Below are positions 52,418 through 61,324 of a DNA stretch of 64,000 nt, one piece after another; the stretch's first letter is position 1; every line of letters starts with the position of its first letter. This DNA is from Azospirillum brasilense (lineage in GTDB: Bacteria; Pseudomonadota; Alphaproteobacteria; Azospirillales; Azospirillaceae): contig NZ_CP032347.1 of the NCBI RefSeq assembly GCF_005222205.1, forward strand, positions 124,001 through 188,000. The letters run 5' to 3'. Position numbers and translations under genes: made by a program. The notes below the pieces were generated by a model. The model did not search any database and had not been told where the DNA came from. It worked only from the letters and a program-made list of their open reading frames with translations.

Positions 52418-53220
52418 TCGACCATGGGAAAAAGGAAGTGCTCGGCGTCTACGTCAACGCCGTCGATTACGAGGCCGGCGTGCGCGCCATCATCGACGCG
52501 GCGGAGCAGCAGAAGCCCTTCGCGGTCAGCGCGCTCGCCGTGCACGGCGTGATGACCGGGGCGCTCGACCCCGAGCACCGCTACCGCCTGAACGCCATCG
52601 ATCTCGTGACGCCGGACGGCCAGCCGGTGCGCTGGGCGCTGAACCGGCTGCACGGCGCCGCCCTGCCGGACCGCGTCTACGGTCCGAACCTGATGCTGCG
52701 CACCTGCGCGGCGGCGGCGGCGAAGGGGCTGCCCATCTACCTCTACGGCGCCACGGCGGGGCTGCTCGCCACGCTGACCACGGCGCTGACGGAGCGCTTC
52801 CCCGGCCTGATCATCGCCGGCGCCCGCCCGTCCGCCTTCCGCACCCTCAGCAGCGAGGAGCGGGCGGCGGTGGACCGTGAGATCATCGAGTCCGGCGCCC
52901 GCATCGTCTTCGTCGGGCTGGGCTGCCCGCGCCAGGAGACCTGGGTCTACGAGCACAAGGCGGCGCTGTCGATGCCGCTGATCGCGGTCGGCGCGGCCTT
53001 CGACTTCATCGCCGGGAAACAGCCGCAGGCGCCGATGTGGATGCAGAATGCCGGCCTGGAATGGCTGTTCCGGCTGTCCACCGAACCGCGGCGGCTGTGG
53101 CGGCGCTACGTCATGCTGAATCCGGCCTTTCTGTTCCTGCTGGCCTGCCAAGCGGTGCAGATGCCGTTGGTCCGCAGCGGCCAGGCGCGACGTCCGAAAG
53201 GAGAGCTTCGATTTGGCTAG
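52414..53220 (+). CDS. WecG/TagA/CpsF-family glycosyltransferase (GT26)
   Basis: A 268-residue transferase acting on lipid-linked sugars. Family marks are DLVTPDGQPVRWALNRL (about 68), RVYGPNLML, GLGCPRQETWVYEH (about 168) and GAAFDFIAGKQPQAPMWMQNAGLEWLFRL in pieces (about 190-218). It usually adds the second sugar to the primed undecaprenyl carrier, fitting the priming enzyme two genes upstream. The start overlaps the upstream SDR stop by 4 bp. Confidence 0.9.
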   Translation: MIDHGKKEVLGVYVNAVDYEAGVRAIIDAAEQQKPFAVSALAVHGVMTGALDPEHRYRLNAIDLVTPDGQPVRWALNRLHGAALPDRVYGPNLMLRTCAAAAAKGLPIYLYGATAGLLATLTTALTERFPGLIIAGARPSAFRTLSSEERAAVDREIIESGARIVFVGLGCPRQETWVYEHKAALSMPLIAVGAAFDFIAGKQPQAPMWMQNAGLEWLFRLSTEPRRLWRRYVMLNPAFLFLLACQAVQMPLVRSGQARRPKGELRFG

Positions 53221-53418
53221 GCGGTGATGGTTGTTTGGTGGTTGCCAAATAAAAGAGCCGTTATTAAAAATGAAACATCCTCCGATGCTGTGATCGTGTG
53301 GTGCTGTTTTAAAATGAAACGGCCTTGCATCGGCGGATTTTCCTGAACGACCTCGGAACGGCGCCGTGAACCGCGACCGATGCGGCACGCGCTTCCATGA
53401 CAGTCGAGGATTTCTGCG
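53221..53418. promoter_or_regulatory. A+T-rich gap with direct and inverted repeats
   Basis: AAAATGAAAC occurs at 53267-53276 and 53311-53320, 44 bp apart, about four helical turns. CCGATGC (53282-53288) and GCATCGG (53327-53333) form an inverted pair interlocked with it. The region is far richer in A+T than the flanking genes and probably holds a promoter and operator for the next operon. Confidence 0.5.
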
Positions 53419-54663
53419 ATGAGCCTGAAGATCCTGTCGGCGATCGTCGTGCCGCCGCATCTGGCGGTTAGCGGCGCCAGCAAGGCGGCGGAGAAGCTGA
53501 GCGTCGCGCTGCAGGCGCATGATCGCATTGACATCGCGAACATGGGCATGGCGAGCCGGGTCCCGATGGACCTGAGCAAGCCGGGCGAACGGATCGAAGT
53601 ACGGACCTCCAGCCCCTTCGTCGGGCTCGACACCGTCCTGCCCAACCGCGCGAAGACCCTGTTCTACCAGTCGAGCATCCCGGCGCTGATCCGCCACGGC
53701 TCCTACGATCTGGTGCACATCCACAACCCGATCCCGGCGCTGGAGATGATGCGGGTGGCCCGCGCCTGCGTGGCCAAGGGCGTGCCCTACGTGGTGTCCA
53801 CCCACGGCTTCGTGGAGATCGGCAACCCGGCGGCCTTCCGCCGCATGGACGCGGCGCGGCGGCTGGCCTGGGACCTGCTGATCGACCGTCCGGTGCGCTA
53901 CGTGGTGCGCAACGCCGCGGCCATCTGCGCGATCTCGCCGGTCGATCTGCCCATCGTCCGCGGCTTCGGCTTCACCGGGGACGACATCGCCGTCATTCCC
54001 TACGGCGTCGACCGCCCGGACGACTGGGGCGCGCCGACCCCGGCGGACCGGGACATCCACCGCCGTTTCGGCATCCCGGAGCGGGATGAGGACGGCGGTC
54101 CGTTCACCGCCTTCTTCCTGGCCAACCACACGGCCAACAAGGGGCTGGGCGTGCTGCTCGACGCCTTCGTGGGGCTGTCGATGCCGTTCCGCCTGATTGT
54201 CGGCGGCGAGAAGCGGGACTTCGTCGATTACGAGGCCTACCAGCGCCGCTGCGGGCCGGGCCAGACCATCCACCTCACCGGCAATCTGGCCGAGGCGGAG
54301 GTCGCCGCCATGTTCCGCCGCTCCGACCTGTTCGTCTTCCCGACCCTGGCCGACACCTTCCCCAACGTGATCCTGGAGGCGATGGCCTTCGGCGTCCCGG
54401 TGGTGACGACCCGGGTCGGCGGCATTCCGCATCAGGTCGACGACGGCTGCGCAGTGATCGTCGAGCCGGGCGACCCGCAGGCCCTGCGCGCCGCCGTCGA
54501 ACAGCTGGCCGCCGACCCCGAACGGCGGGCGCGGATGGGCCGCCACGGACGCCTGCGCGCCGCCCAGCGCTTCGACTGGGCCGCCGCCGCCGCCGACACC
54601 CACCGGCTCTACGAGGCGGTGGTCCGCCGTCCGGCGGGGGCCGCCGTCCTCAAGGCCGCCTGA
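53419..54663 (+). CDS. Glycosyltransferase, GT4 family
   Basis: A 414-residue GT-B transferase. The N-terminal half has VSGASKAAEKLSVALQAHD and DLVHIHNPIPALEMMR. The C-terminal half has the donor-site FPTLADTFPNVILEAMAFGVPVVTT (in pieces) with the E-x7-E-like pattern and RVGGIPHQVDDG. It adds a sugar to the EPS repeat. It begins a second plus-strand operon after the A+T-rich gap, followed by two epimerases and UDP-glucose dehydrogenase. Confidence 0.9.
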   Translation: MSLKILSAIVVPPHLAVSGASKAAEKLSVALQAHDRIDIANMGMASRVPMDLSKPGERIEVRTSSPFVGLDTVLPNRAKTLFYQSSIPALIRHGSYDLVHIHNPIPALEMMRVARACVAKGVPYVVSTHGFVEIGNPAAFRRMDAARRLAWDLLIDRPVRYVVRNAAAICAISPVDLPIVRGFGFTGDDIAVIPYGVDRPDDWGAPTPADRDIHRRFGIPERDEDGGPFTAFFLANHTANKGLGVLLDAFVGLSMPFRLIVGGEKRDFVDYEAYQRRCGPGQTIHLTGNLAEAEVAAMFRRSDLFVFPTLADTFPNVILEAMAFGVPVVTTRVGGIPHQVDDGCAVIVEPGDPQALRAAVEQLAADPERRARMGRHGRLRAAQRFDWAAAAADTHRLYEAVVRRPAGAAVLKAA

Positions 54664-54736
54664 ACCCCTGTCCAACGCCCTCTGCCCAACACCCCCTGCC
54701 CAACCGGTAAAAGCCGCAGCAATGGAGAAGACACCT

Positions 54737-55816
54737 ATGGAAGGCAAGACGCTCGTGACCGGCGGGGCCGGCTTCGTCGGCTGCAATCTGGTCAAGAACC
54801 TTCTGGAGGACGGGCGCGACGTCGTTGTCCTGGACGCCCTGCTGCGGCCGGGCAGCGAGCGGAACGCGGCGTGGCTCCAGACCCTCAACGCCGGCTCCCG
54901 CCTGACCTTCATGAAGGCCGACGTGCGCGACTTCGCCGCCGTCAAATCCTGCATGGCCGGGGTGGAGGAGGTCTACCACCTCGCCGGTCAGGTGGCGGTC
55001 ACATCGTCGCTGGACGACCCGCGCACCGACTTCGACATCAACGCGCTCGGCACCTTCAACGTGCTGGAGGCGGCGCGCCGCATGAAGACCCCGCCGAAGG
55101 TGGTCTTCACCTCGACCAACAAGGTCTATGGCGGGCTGGAGCATGTGGCGGTGGAGCAGACCGACAGCCGCTACCGCTTCGTCGACCGTCCGCTCGGCGT
55201 CTCGGAGGCGGAACCGCTGGACTTCCATTCGCCCTACGGCTGCTCCAAGGGGGCGGCGGACCAGTATGTGCGCGACTACGCCCGCATCTACGACCTGCCG
55301 ACCGTCGTCTTCCGGATGAGCTGCATCTACGGGCCGCGCCAGTTCGGCAACGAGGACCAGGGCTGGGTCGCGCATTTCATCATCTCGGCGCTGAGCGGTC
55401 GGCCCATCCACATCTACGGCGACGGCATGCAGGTGCGCGACGTGCTGTTCGTCGAGGATCTCGTGCGAGCCTTCCGCCTCGCCACCGAGAAGATCGAGGT
55501 CAGCCGCGGGCAGGTCTTCAACATCGGCGGCGGGCCGGAGAACACCATCTCGGTCTGGCGCGAGTTCGGGGAGATGCTGTCCACCCTGCGCGGCGCGCCG
55601 GTGGAGGCCGACTTCTCCGACTGGCGGCCCGGCGACCAGCCCTGCTACGTCAGCGACATCCGCAAGGCGGAGCAGATCCTCGGCTGGCGCCCGCAGATCG
55701 ACCGCGACACCGGCATCCGCCGCCTGTGGGACTGGGCGGAGCGCTACCTCGCGCAGAACGGCCTGCCCACGGACCAGGCCCAGTTGGAACCGGGCCGCAT
55801 CGCCCTCAGCGCGTAA
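54737..55816 (+). CDS. NAD-dependent nucleotide-sugar epimerase (CDP-tyvelose/paratose 2-epimerase-like)
   Basis: A 359-residue extended SDR. GGAGFVG near residue 9, FTSTNKVYGG, an intact Y-x3-K in SPYGCSKGAADQ and RMSCIYGPRQFGNEDQG are close to the RfbE-type 2-epimerase pattern. The ATG at 54737 is preferred over 54722 because GGAGAAG lies 8 bp before it. It is related to the protein at 51338-52417 but keeps its catalytic tyrosine. It makes or interconverts a sugar donor for the EPS; exact specificity is unknown. Confidence 0.85.
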   Translation: MEGKTLVTGGAGFVGCNLVKNLLEDGRDVVVLDALLRPGSERNAAWLQTLNAGSRLTFMKADVRDFAAVKSCMAGVEEVYHLAGQVAVTSSLDDPRTDFDINALGTFNVLEAARRMKTPPKVVFTSTNKVYGGLEHVAVEQTDSRYRFVDRPLGVSEAEPLDFHSPYGCSKGAADQYVRDYARIYDLPTVVFRMSCIYGPRQFGNEDQGWVAHFIISALSGRPIHIYGDGMQVRDVLFVEDLVRAFRLATEKIEVSRGQVFNIGGGPENTISVWREFGEMLSTLRGAPVEADFSDWRPGDQPCYVSDIRKAEQILGWRPQIDRDTGIRRLWDWAERYLAQNGLPTDQAQLEPGRIALSA

Positions 55817-55843
55817 TCCCATTCCCGTGCGGTGGAGGAACCT

Positions 55844-56851
55844 ATGGACGTGCTTGTAACGGGCGGGGCCGGCTTCATCGGCTCCCACATCACGCACCGC
55901 CTCGTGTCGCTCGGCCACCGGGTGACGGTGATCGACAACGAGTCCACCGGGCTGCGCGCCAACGTGCCGGCGGAGGTGCGCTACATCCGCGGCGACGTCA
56001 CCAACCCCGCCGACCTCGACAAGGCCTTCGAGGAGGTGCCCGACGCGGTGATCCACATCGCCGGGCAGGTGTCGATCATCCGCGCCTTCAGCAACCCGGT
56101 CGGCGACCTGCGCACCAACGTGGAGGGGACGGTGAACGTCCTCCAGCAGTGCGTGGAGCGCGGGGTGAAGCGCCTTCTCTACGCCAGCTCGATGAGCGCC
56201 TACGGCAACGCCGAGGTGGTGCCGACGCCGGAGGACACGCCCTGCTCCCCGGTGTCCTACTACGGGGTGACGAAATACGCGGGTGAGCGCTACGTGCATC
56301 TGACGGCGGCGCGGCCCGATCTGCCGGGCGCTCTGGCCGTCACCTCCTTCCGCATGTACAACGTCTACGGGCCGCGGCAGGCGGTGGACAACCCCTACCA
56401 GGGGGTGCTGGGCATCTTCCTGGGCAACATCATCCGCGGCGAGCCGATCCGCATCTACGGCGACGGCAAGCAGACCCGCGATTTCGTCTTCATCGACGAC
56501 GTGGTGGACGCCTGGGTCGGCGCGCTCGACAACCCGGCCAGCCACGGGAAGATCTTCAACCTCGGCAGTGGGCGGCAGACCAGCATCAGCGAACTGGCCG
56601 ACCTCGCGCTGGGGGCGCTCGGCCGGACGCGGGCGGACCATCCCGTGCTCTACCACCCCGAACGCCCGGGCGAGCAGCGCAGCGTGCAGGCGGACGTGAC
56701 CTACGCCGGGTCGGTGCTCGGCTGGACGCCGCGCACCCGGCTGGAGCAGGGGCTGGTGGAAACCGTGCGCTGGGCGCTGCGCGAGAATGGCCGCGGAGAC
56801 GGGCTGGAAAGCGGTCCGGAAAGCGGCATTGCGGAGCGCGCCGTGGCCTGA
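55844..56851 (+). CDS. NAD-dependent epimerase (UDP-glucose 4-epimerase-like)
   Basis: A 335-residue extended SDR. GGAGFIGSH (residues 7-15), IDNESTGLR, SSMSAYGN with Y-x3-K in YYGVTKYAGE, FRMYNVYGPRQ and the IYGDGKQTRDFVFIDDV run typical of UDP-glucose/UDP-glucuronate 4-epimerases are present. The ATG at 55844 follows GGAGGAA with correct spacing; an in-frame GTG at 55832 would lie over that site. It probably supplies a galactose- or galacturonate-type donor. Confidence 0.88.
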   Translation: MDVLVTGGAGFIGSHITHRLVSLGHRVTVIDNESTGLRANVPAEVRYIRGDVTNPADLDKAFEEVPDAVIHIAGQVSIIRAFSNPVGDLRTNVEGTVNVLQQCVERGVKRLLYASSMSAYGNAEVVPTPEDTPCSPVSYYGVTKYAGERYVHLTAARPDLPGALAVTSFRMYNVYGPRQAVDNPYQGVLGIFLGNIIRGEPIRIYGDGKQTRDFVFIDDVVDAWVGALDNPASHGKIFNLGSGRQTSISELADLALGALGRTRADHPVLYHPERPGEQRSVQADVTYAGSVLGWTPRTRLEQGLVETVRWALRENGRGDGLESGPESGIAERAVA

Positions 56852-56860
56852 GGGTCATTT

Positions 56861-56889
56861 TTCAAGCCGGCCAACCTTCAAGCCGGCCA
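56861..56889. repeat. Tandem 13-bp direct repeat before UDP-glucose dehydrogenase
   Basis: TTCAAGCCGGCCA occurs at 56861-56873 and 56877-56889. It lies in the 80-bp gap between the epimerase and dehydrogenase genes. Confidence 0.8.
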
Positions 56890-56931
56890 GGGATGGCTTC
56901 GGCAACGCCATCAAGCAACAGGAGTGGAATG

Positions 56932-58368
56932 ATGCGGATCGCTGTTGTGGGGACCGGCTATGTCGGCCTCGTGTCCGGCGCCTGCTTTGCCGAATTCGGC
57001 ATCGACGTGTGCTGTGTGGACAAGGACGAAACGAAAATCCGGCGCCTGAGGGGCGGCGAGATCCCCATCTACGAGCCCGGCCTCGACGTCCTCGTGGCGC
57101 GCAACATGGCGGCGGAGCGTCTGTCCTTCACCTCCGACCTCGCGGTCGCCATGGAGGGGGCGGACGTGGTGCTGATCGCGGTCGGCACCCCCTCCCGCCC
57201 CGGTGACGGCGGGGCCGATCTGACCTACGTCCACGCGGCGGCGGCGGAGATCGCGCGGACCATGTCCCGCTACACCGTCATCGTCACCAAATCGACCGTG
57301 CCGGTCGGCACCGGGCGCCAGGTCGCCGCCATCGTGAGGGACATCAACCCGCGCGCCGAGTTCGACGTGGTGTCCAACCCGGAATTCCTGCGCGAAGGCT
57401 CGGCCATCGGCGACTTCATGCAGCCCGACCGCGTGGTGATCGGCGCCGACTCCGACCGGGCGCGGGCGGTGATGGACGCCCTCTACCAGCCGCTGATCCG
57501 CGCCGGGACGCCCTTCGTGCGCACCGGCATCGAGACGGCGGAGCTGACGAAATACTCGGCCAATGCCTTCCTCGCCTTCAAGATCACCTTCATCAACGAG
57601 GTGGCCGACCTGTGCGAGCGGGTGGGGGCCGACGTGCAGGACGTGGCGGCGGGCATGGGGATGGACGCGCGCATCGGGCGTCCCTTCCTGAACGCCGGGC
57701 CGGGCTTCGGCGGGTCCTGCTTTCCCAAGGACACCGAGGCGCTGGTGCGCACCGGGCGGCAGCATGGCGCGCCGGTGCGGCTGATCGAAACGGTGGTGGA
57801 CGTTAACCGGGCGCGCAAGCGGCTGATGGCCGGGCGGATCCTCCAGGCCTGCGGACCGGACGCGGCGGGCAAGCGCATCGCCGTGCTGGGCATCACCTTC
57901 AAGCCCGACACCAACGACATGCGCGAGGCGGCGAGCCTGGAGATCATCCCGCTGCTTCAGGAGGCCGGGGCGACGGTTCACGTCTACGACCCCGCCGGCA
58001 TGGAGGAGGGGCGCCATCTGCTGCCCGGCGTGGTCTGGCACGACGACGCCTACGCCCCGCTCGCCGAGGCCGACTGCGTCGCCATCCTGACGGAATGGAA
58101 CGAGTTCCGCGCGCTGGATCTGGGGCGCGTCCGCAGCCTGATGCGCCGCCCGGTGATGGTTGATCTGCGCAACGTCTACGCCCCTGCGGCCATGGCGGCG
58201 GCGGGTTTCCACTACTGCTCCGTCGGGCGGCGCGACGCGCGGCCGGACGCGGCGAAACGGCGCAAGGCGGCGGAGGCCATGTTGCTCAGCAACGGCTTCG
58301 CGGCGGACTCCTGTGTCCTTCCCTTCTCCGGACAGCTTGCGGCCGCCGCCTCCGACTTGGCGGATTGA
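56932..58368 (+). CDS. ugd: UDP-glucose 6-dehydrogenase
   Basis: A 478-residue enzyme that oxidises UDP-glucose to UDP-glucuronate with two NAD. The N-terminal GTGYVGLVSG (7-16), SNPEFLREGSAIGDFMQPDR (about 148-167), catalytic C263 in GFGGSCFPKD and GITFKPDTNDMREA mark the three-domain Ugd family. The start at 56932 follows GGAG with 7-bp spacing; the adjacent ATG at 56929 is also possible. The C-terminus extends about 35 residues beyond the usual fold. It feeds the UXS encoded in the same locus and may also supply glucuronate directly to the polymer. Confidence 0.95.
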   Translation: MRIAVVGTGYVGLVSGACFAEFGIDVCCVDKDETKIRRLRGGEIPIYEPGLDVLVARNMAAERLSFTSDLAVAMEGADVVLIAVGTPSRPGDGGADLTYVHAAAAEIARTMSRYTVIVTKSTVPVGTGRQVAAIVRDINPRAEFDVVSNPEFLREGSAIGDFMQPDRVVIGADSDRARAVMDALYQPLIRAGTPFVRTGIETAELTKYSANAFLAFKITFINEVADLCERVGADVQDVAAGMGMDARIGRPFLNAGPGFGGSCFPKDTEALVRTGRQHGAPVRLIETVVDVNRARKRLMAGRILQACGPDAAGKRIAVLGITFKPDTNDMREAASLEIIPLLQEAGATVHVYDPAGMEEGRHLLPGVVWHDDAYAPLAEADCVAILTEWNEFRALDLGRVRSLMRRPVMVDLRNVYAPAAMAAAGFHYCSVGRRDARPDAAKRRKAAEAMLLSNGFAADSCVLPFSGQLAAAASDLAD

Positions 58369-58492
58369 CGCGGGCGCGACGCCGGCCTACTCCGGCCACG
58401 CACCGGCGCCCTGAACGGGCCGCCCCCGCCCCGGCGGCGGCGGCCCGGCACGGGGGGCCGGCTGGGATCTCCCGATTCCGAAAGACGCCGCC

Positions 58493-59041
58493 ATGATTGG
58501 CTTGGACGCGCTGGTCGGCATCCGTCAAGAGTTCATGCCCCGTGCGCCGTCCGGTGCGCGGGGCGGCGCCCGTTCCCCGCGCCCGGGCGGGCGGACCGGT
58601 GGGCGGGCGCCGATCGCCGTGCTGCTGATCGACGACCGCGCGCTGTTCGGCGAAAGCCTCGCCGCCGCCATCAACGCCTTCGCTCCGGACGTGGCGGTCA
58701 GCCACCGGCGCAGCGCCGTGGCGTTGGCGGACCTTCCCGCAGCCCTGCGCGGCACCGATGTGGTTCTCGTGAGCATCGGGCGCGTCGACCCGGCGAAGGG
58801 CGGGGTGGGCCAGCTTCTGGAAGCGCTGTCGGGTGGCGGTCCCCATCCCCCCGTGGCCGTTCTGGCGGACCGGCCCGGCGTGGCGGTGGCCGCCGCGGCG
58901 GCGCGCCTCGGTCTGCGTGGGGTGTTGAGCGGACGGATGCCGCTGGCCGAGGTGATCGCCGCCCTGCGGCTGATCCACGGCGGCGGTACGGTCAATCCCG
59001 ATCCCGGCCCCGATCCCGGCCCCGGCCCAAATCCCGGCTGA
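58493..59041 (+). CDS. Degenerate receiver-domain protein lacking a DNA-binding domain
   Basis: A 182-residue protein related to the three regulators that follow. After a basic, glycine-rich lead (1-40), residues about 41-165 follow receiver order: LLIDDRALFGESLA, VVLVSIGRVD, VAVLADR and RGVLSGRMPLAEVIAALRLIHGGGTV. Serine replaces the phospho-acceptor aspartate and the conserved lysine is missing. The HTH present in its paralogues is absent; instead a PDPG/PGPN repeat tail ends the protein. It may act as a dominant-negative partner of the neighbours; that is inference. Its 3' end overlaps the convergent regulator gene by 50 bp. Confidence 0.7.
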   Translation: MIGLDALVGIRQEFMPRAPSGARGGARSPRPGGRTGGRAPIAVLLIDDRALFGESLAAAINAFAPDVAVSHRRSAVALADLPAALRGTDVVLVSIGRVDPAKGGVGQLLEALSGGGPHPPVAVLADRPGVAVAAAAARLGLRGVLSGRMPLAEVIAALRLIHGGGTVNPDPGPDPGPGPNPG

Positions 59042-59783
59042 ACGGTTCCTGAGCGGCCGCTTCGGCCGGTTGCCACGCCTTGCGCACGGCCTCAACGCGG
59101 TTGGCGGCGCCCAGCGCCCGCAGGATGCCGCGGACATGAACCTTCGCCGTGTTTTCGCTGATCCCCAGCTCCTGCGCGATGACGCGGTTCGATTTCCCTT
59201 CGCGAAGCCGTTGCAGCACGCCGCGCTGACGCGCGGTCAGCGCCGCGCTGCAGGACGGCATCGGCGGATCGTCTCGCGGGTCCTCGCGGCGCCGCATCAG
59301 GCGGTGGAGGAAGGGGGAGGGGAAGAAGGTGCCGCCGTCCGCCACCAGACGCAGCGCCTCTTGGGCGACGGCGAGGCCGACGCTGGTCGGCAGACACCCC
59401 CGAACGCCCAGCCGGCTGGCCTCCAGCGGAAGGTCCGTCTCCTCCCCGTCGGACAGGATGACCAGCGGCGTGCTGCCGATGGCACCGGCAACGTCGCGCA
59501 GCGTCGCCAGGACACTGCCGTTCGGCGGGGTCAGGCTGGCGAGGTTGCACAGCACGACGGCGGGTGCCGTTCCGGTGGCGAGCGCCGTCCTGGCCTCGTC
59601 CACTGACGCCGCGGTTCGCATTTGCAGGGACGGGTCGCGCAGGCCGAGGCCGGCGGACAGGCTTTCGCGGGTCAACGGGGTTTCATCCAGAAGAAGGGCT
59701 GCGATGCTCCGTCGCCCGTTCACTGGTTCCGGGCCGCCTGCGGCGGCGCAGTGCGATGGAACCGCCTTCGCGCTGACTGCCAT
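58992..59783 (-). CDS. NarL/FixJ-type regulator with degenerate receiver domain
   Basis: A 263-residue protein. The receiver-like half keeps the acidic pair in LLLDETPLTRESLS but has asparagine at the phospho-acceptor site (VVLCNLASL) and no lysine at GCLPTS. The LuxR-type HTH lies at about 185-240: LTARQRGVLQRLREGKSNRVIAQELGISENTAKVHVRGIL in pieces. The C-terminal DRGRDRD tail comes from a DNA repeat shared with the convergent gene. It should bind DNA without classical phosphorylation control. Confidence 0.85.
   Translation of the reverse strand: MAVSAKAVPSHCAAAGGPEPVNGRRSIAALLLDETPLTRESLSAGLGLRDPSLQMRTAASVDEARTALATGTAPAVVLCNLASLTPPNGSVLATLRDVAGAIGSTPLVILSDGEETDLPLEASRLGVRGCLPTSVGLAVAQEALRLVADGGTFFPSPFLHRLMRRREDPRDDPPMPSCSAALTARQRGVLQRLREGKSNRVIAQELGISENTAKVHVRGILRALGAANRVEAVRKAWQPAEAAAQEPFSRDLGRGRDRGRDRD
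58997..59040. repeat. Short tandem repeat in the overlap of two convergent genes
   Basis: Units of GATCCCGGCCCC and close variants repeat three to four times. Read rightward they encode a PDPGPDPG tail; read leftward they encode a GRGRDRGRDRD tail. Both genes end inside it. Confidence 0.8.
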
Positions 59784-60493
59784 GAAGCCTGTCTCCCGAC
59801 CCCCGTTTCACTGGTCTTATGCTGCGCTGCACCCAAGTTCTCGTCAACGTCAATCCCGTGCAGAGTTAACTATGTCGGTCCCCATCTTTACCACCTATTT
59901 GAAGTGTTTTCGTTTGAATGCCGTGTATTCCGGAGAGGTTTCGATGGCAGCCGTCCGGAAGCACAGTGTCTTGTCCTTGATGCGTTTCCATTGGTCAGGG
60001 TGAGTGGATCCCTGATTTGTGTCGTTTGGGTCTGTTCTTTTGGTCGCGGAGCATAAAACGGCGGTCGGCAGTCCTCCGTGCCGGGTGATTGGATCGGGTG
60101 TAACAGGCGCTCCACGCCGCCGTCATCCTCACAAAGGCGTACGAAGGCGGCGAGCCATGGCGCGATGGGCGCCGGAATGGGTACGGAACAAAAGGCCGGG
60201 CCGCCACAACCTTGCATCGAAGTGCGTATTTACCAAGCCTGCTGTTCTGGTAACGTTGAAAACATCAAATGCAAACCGCGCAAGCATTCCTGATGATCTT
60301 CCAACAGAAACAATCCATGTGGTCGGCAGGGAAAGGCGCTCAAAATGAAAAAAGTGAAATCTTTCCGAGTATCCGCGGGCGGACGCGCTCACCCGAGAAT
60401 TGTAGTCCTTCTCACCGGCGAAAGCGGGGCAAGCCCCGCAATCCTGGTTTGAAGAGGTGAGAGGAACTGGTGTTTGACCGATAGGGGGAGCGG
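59784..60493. promoter_or_regulatory. 710-bp divergent intergenic region between two regulator genes
   Basis: No coding sequence is supported; short open frames show no conserved features. Base composition is more A+T-rich than the genes on each side, most strongly at 59870-60060 and 60200-60370. A GCGGGGC-AA-GCCCCGC hairpin (60424-60439) lies in the leader of the rightward gene, whose ATG at 60494 follows GGGGGAG. The length suggests multiple control sites. Confidence 0.45.
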
Positions 60494-61264
60494 ATGACGA
60501 CGGACAACAAACAGCAATCGATGGTTGTCTCAGCGGTTGCGCCCGGTATTGCTCCAGGCATTGCGGTGGTTCTGGCGGACCCGAACAGCCTGACGCGCGA
60601 CTGTTTCTCGCTCGGGCTCGGCACGCTATGCCAGGATATGACCGTGCGGTCGGTGGCCTCGCTGAGGGACGCCGCCGGTGCCCTGGCGCGGGACGGGCGG
60701 ACGGAGGTCGTCCTGTGCAACATCGGCGCGCAGATGGGACTGAACGACGTCCTGTGCGCCGCCATTCGCGACGCCGTGTCGGCCTGTCTGCCGGTGCCGC
60801 TGGTGATCATCTCGGACCGCGACGACGGCGGGATGATCCTGGAGAGCCTGCGCCTCGGCGTGCGCGGCTACATCGTGCCCAGCCTCGGGCTTGGGGTCAT
60901 GCTGGAGGCGATCCGGCTGGTCGCCGCCGGAGGGACCTTCGTCCCCGCCACGTCCCTGCAATCGCTGATCGCGCCGGTGCCGGGCGGCATCGCCCTCCCG
61001 CAGACGCCGGCGCCGGGCGCCTCCGTGCCGGTGCCGGATCGGATCGGCGGACTGACGCCGCGGGAAATGGCCGTGCTGACCTGCATGCGCGAGGGCAAGT
61101 CGAACAAGCTCATCGCCTACATGCTGGGCATGTGCGAGAACACCGCCAAGGCCCATGTGCGCAACGTGCTGAAGAAGCTTGGCGCCACCAACCGGACGGA
61201 GGCCGCCTTCATGGCGCACGCCCATCTGTCCCGCGGCGCGCCGCTGGAATCGAACCAGCCCTGA
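60494..61264 (+). CDS. NarL/FixJ-type regulator with degenerate receiver domain
   Basis: A 256-residue protein. The receiver-like part (about 22-145) has VVLADPNSLTRDCFS, asparagine instead of the phospho-acceptor aspartate (VVLCNIGAQ), a normal serine in VIISDRDD, and no lysine at GYIVPSLG. The HTH (about 183-240) reads LTPREMAVLTCMREGKSNKLIAYMLGMCENTAKAHVRNVL in pieces. Closest in layout to the genes on either side. It probably controls EPS or the adjacent secreted protein; no target is shown by sequence. Confidence 0.85.
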   Translation: MTTDNKQQSMVVSAVAPGIAPGIAVVLADPNSLTRDCFSLGLGTLCQDMTVRSVASLRDAAGALARDGRTEVVLCNIGAQMGLNDVLCAAIRDAVSACLPVPLVIISDRDDGGMILESLRLGVRGYIVPSLGLGVMLEAIRLVAAGGTFVPATSLQSLIAPVPGGIALPQTPAPGASVPVPDRIGGLTPREMAVLTCMREGKSNKLIAYMLGMCENTAKAHVRNVLKKLGATNRTEAAFMAHAHLSRGAPLESNQP

Positions 61265-61266
61265 TC

Positions 61267-61301
61267 GGTTGGTGCCGCAACGGAACGGTGCGGGACCAAC
61301 C
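61267..61301. terminator. Hairpin between convergent regulator genes
   Basis: GGTTGGT-G-CCGCA and TGCGG-G-ACCAACC form a 12-bp stem with one symmetric mismatch. It lies just after the stop of the rightward regulator. There is no T-run, so efficient intrinsic termination is uncertain. Confidence 0.4.
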
Positions 61302-61324
61302 CGTGCCGTTCTTCCGCGTTGGGC

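Noticed and set aside
60424..60439. Hairpin as an intrinsic terminator
   Set aside because: It has no T-run and lies in the leader of the following gene, so a leader hairpin is more likely.
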